Assembly (NCBI GenBank): GCA_012513235.1
Contig: JAAZCO010000025.1
Location: 1 to 7,854 of the forward strand
From: Gammaproteobacteria bacterium
GTDB taxonomy: Bacteria > Pseudomonadota > Gammaproteobacteria > Pseudomonadales > Pseudomonadaceae
Length of the DNA stretch: 7,854 nt
Direction: 5' to 3'
The position numbers and the translations under genes are program-made. Position 1 is the stretch's first letter. Each line of letters opens with the position of its first letter. Positions 6,901-7,854 of the stretch are shown piece by piece. Under the pieces are notes generated by a model, which saw only the letters and a list, made by a program, of their open reading frames with translations, ran no database searches and was not told the DNA's origin.

Positions 6901-7854
6901 AACCCTCTTCACCGGTGAGCGTCGCTTAATGCAGCGCACTTGGACTGAGACCAGCTACCAGATTCAGCGTTTGCGTGATAACGCTGAGTGTGCAGAGCAA
7001 GAGTTTGAAAACCTGCTGGATCAAGAAGATCCAGGTTTATCGGCCAAGCTGACCTTTGATATTAATGCGGACATCAGTGCGCCTTATATCAAAAAAGGTC
7101 TGCGTCCACGTGTGGCAGTATTGCGTGAGCAAGGTGTCAACGGTCACGTGGAAATGGCTGCGGCCTTTGATCGTGCCGGTTTTGCTGCAGTTGACGTGCA
7201 CATGAGCGATGTCTTGGCGGGCCGTGTTGATTTAGAAACCTTCAAAGGCTTAGTGGCTTGCGGTGGTTTCTCTTATGGTGACGTTTTAGGTGCGGGTGAG
7301 GGCTGGGCTAAATCCATCCTGTTTAACAGCCGTGCGCGTGATGCGTTCTCAGCATTCTTTGATCGCGATGACAGTTTCACCTTAGGTGTGTGTAACGGTT
7401 GTCAGATGCTGTCTAACCTCAATGAGCTGATTCCAGGTTCAGAGTTCTGGCCACGTTTTGTACGTAACCAGTCTGAGCAGTTTGAAGCGCGTGTGGCGAT
7501 GGTTGAAGTGCAAGAATCGCAGTCAATCTTCCTGCAAGGCATGGCCGGTTCACGTTTGCCAGTGGTTGTGGCGCACGGTGAAGGTCATGCTGAGTATGCA
7601 AGTCAGGATGCGATGCTGGAGTCTGATGTGTCAGGCTGTGTGGGTCTGCGTTATGTGGATAACTATGGCAAGGTGACCGAGCGTTACCCAGCCAACCCGA
7701 ACAGTTCGCCCAAAGGTATCACTGGTTTAACCAACCGTGATGGTCGTGTGACCATTATGATGCCGCACCCTGAGCGTCTGTTCCGTGCTGTGCAAAACTC
7801 GTGGAAGCCCGATGAGTGGCAAGACGATGGCGCATGGTTACGTATGTTCCGTAA
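3980..7854 (+). CDS. purL: Phosphoribosylformylglycinamidine (FGAM) synthetase, 3' end cut off by the window
   Basis: PurL converts FGAR, ATP and glutamine to FGAM, the fourth step of de novo purine synthesis, in the cytoplasm. This is the large single-chain form of gammaproteobacteria. Residues 1 to about 140 form the PurS-like N-terminal domain, followed by a linker with the motif QANSEHCRHKIF. The two AIR-synthetase-type halves follow, marked by VETHNHPT (291-298), HDVGAGGL (499-506), GEAMAMGERTPLAILDAP and YHDRSDGG (from about 882). The class I glutaminase domain starts near residue 1042. Its nucleophile is Cys1138 in GVCNGCQ, with His1263 and Glu1265 in MMPHPERLFR; these sit three positions after the Salmonella residues as I remember them. 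The frame is open for 1,291 codons with no stop or shift. It leaves the window two bases into the next codon, within the C-terminal MFR(N) segment, so about seven residues and the stop codon are missing. Divergent from mltF, as in pseudomonads. Confidence 0.97.
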   Translation, partial: MLILRGAPALSAFRHEKLFEQLRQKVPSVSAVYAEFAHFVEVSAALSSEEGQVLSRLLKYGPSVPSQEPSGRLFLVVPRFGTISPWSSKATDIAKNCGLAKIERIERGLAYYITGDYSDAEAQLIEAVLHDRMTQLVLGAMEEASALFSHAQPRPLAVVDVLEGGVASLEKANVELGLALAEDEIEYLVTSFKKLGRNPHDIELMMFAQANSEHCRHKIFNASWDVDGQAQEKSLFAMIKNTFAMNSEGVLSAYSDNASVIEGFTAGRFFPDPVTGEYAAHQEPIHILMKVETHNHPTAIAPFPGASTGSGGEIRDEGATGRGSKPKAGLTGFTVSNLNIPGYIQPWEVAYGKPDRIVTALDIMLEGPLGGAAFNNEFGRPAITGYFRTFEQSINTAQGAEVRGYHKPIMLAGGLGNIRAEHVQKDDIAVGSKLIVLGGPAMLIGLGGGAASSMATGASSADLDFASVQRENPEMERRCQEVIDRCWQLGDDNPISFIHDVGAGGLSNAFPELVNDAGRGGIFNLRNVPNDEPGMSPLEIWCNESQERYVMAVKPENLERFAAICERERCPFAVVGEATQERHLTVADSHFDNKPVDMPLDVLLGKPPRMHRTVTREAELTDDFAAASFDLKEATDRILRHPAVGSKSFLITIGDRSVTGLVARDQFVGPWQVPVADCAVTASSFDACVGEAMAMGERTPLAILDAPASGRMAVGEAVTNLAAARINKISDIRLSANWMAATGHPGEDARLYDTVHAVGMELCPELGITIPVGKDSMSMKTSWQDEGTDKSVTSPLSLVITGFAPVPDIRQTMTPQLRLDKGESALILIDLGRGQNRLGASIFAQVYSQVGQSTPDVDSAQDLKAFFETVQGLNAQQRLVAYHDRSDGGLFTTVVEMAFAGRCGLDINLDALNISAEQANAALLNEELGAVVQVLSADVDAVLAAFAGAGLADCVSVIGRPVAGDAVKISLAGQTLFTGERRLMQRTWTETSYQIQRLRDNAECAEQEFENLLDQEDPGLSAKLTFDINADISAPYIKKGLRPRVAVLREQGVNGHVEMAAAFDRAGFAAVDVHMSDVLAGRVDLETFKGLVACGGFSYGDVLGAGEGWAKSILFNSRARDAFSAFFDRDDSFTLGVCNGCQMLSNLNELIPGSEFWPRFVRNQSEQFEARVAMVEVQESQSIFLQGMAGSRLPVVVAHGEGHAEYASQDAMLESDVSGCVGLRYVDNYGKVTERYPANPNSSPKGITGLTNRDGRVTIMMPHPERLFRAVQNSWKPDEWQDDGAWLRMFR

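Noticed and set aside
7419..7676. 60-codon minus-strand and 72-codon plus-strand frames near the right end
   Set aside because: They overlap the conserved PurL glutaminase domain in other frames and have no independent support.

Overview
The window is 7,854 bases of gammaproteobacterial chromosome, most likely from a member of the Pseudomonadaceae. The evidence is the protein sequences: MltF and PurL match my memory of the Pseudomonas proteins closely. It is also the order tadA > < mltF, with purL divergent from mltF, which as I recall it is the pseudomonad arrangement. Base composition looks nearer to half G+C than the high G+C of classical Pseudomonas. That would suit a lower-GC lineage, but this is inference.

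Layout from left to right. A GMC-family FAD oxidoreductase (71-1675, +) resembles choline dehydrogenase in fold and motifs, but both positions of the family's catalytic pair are changed. A 167-nt stretch (1676-1842) follows. It contains a perfect 12-bp intrinsic terminator ending 15 nt before tadA, and a 9-codon reading frame whose stop codon lies in the terminator loop. tadA (1843-2346, +) encodes the tRNA adenosine deaminase that makes inosine-34 in tRNA-Arg. It runs convergently into mltF (2318-3793, -), a membrane-bound lytic transglycosylase lipoprotein, and the two coding regions overlap by 29 bases. A 186-nt divergent promoter region (3794-3979) separates mltF from purL (3980 to the window end, +). 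purL encodes FGAM synthetase of purine synthesis; only about seven C-terminal residues are cut off by the window edge.

The genes do not form one pathway. tadA, mltF and purL are housekeeping genes (tRNA editing, peptidoglycan turnover, purine synthesis). The GMC enzyme is the accessory element. As I recall pseudomonad synteny, guaA commonly precedes tadA, so the GMC gene may be a lineage-specific insertion.

I see no tRNA or rRNA gene, CRISPR array, insertion sequence, phage gene or toxin-antitoxin pair, and no clear undescribed multi-gene system. The points that most deserve a second look are the altered active site of the GMC protein and the terminator with its small reading frame in front of tadA. 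Next is the prediction that mltF, and perhaps tadA, are transcribed with almost no 5' leader.
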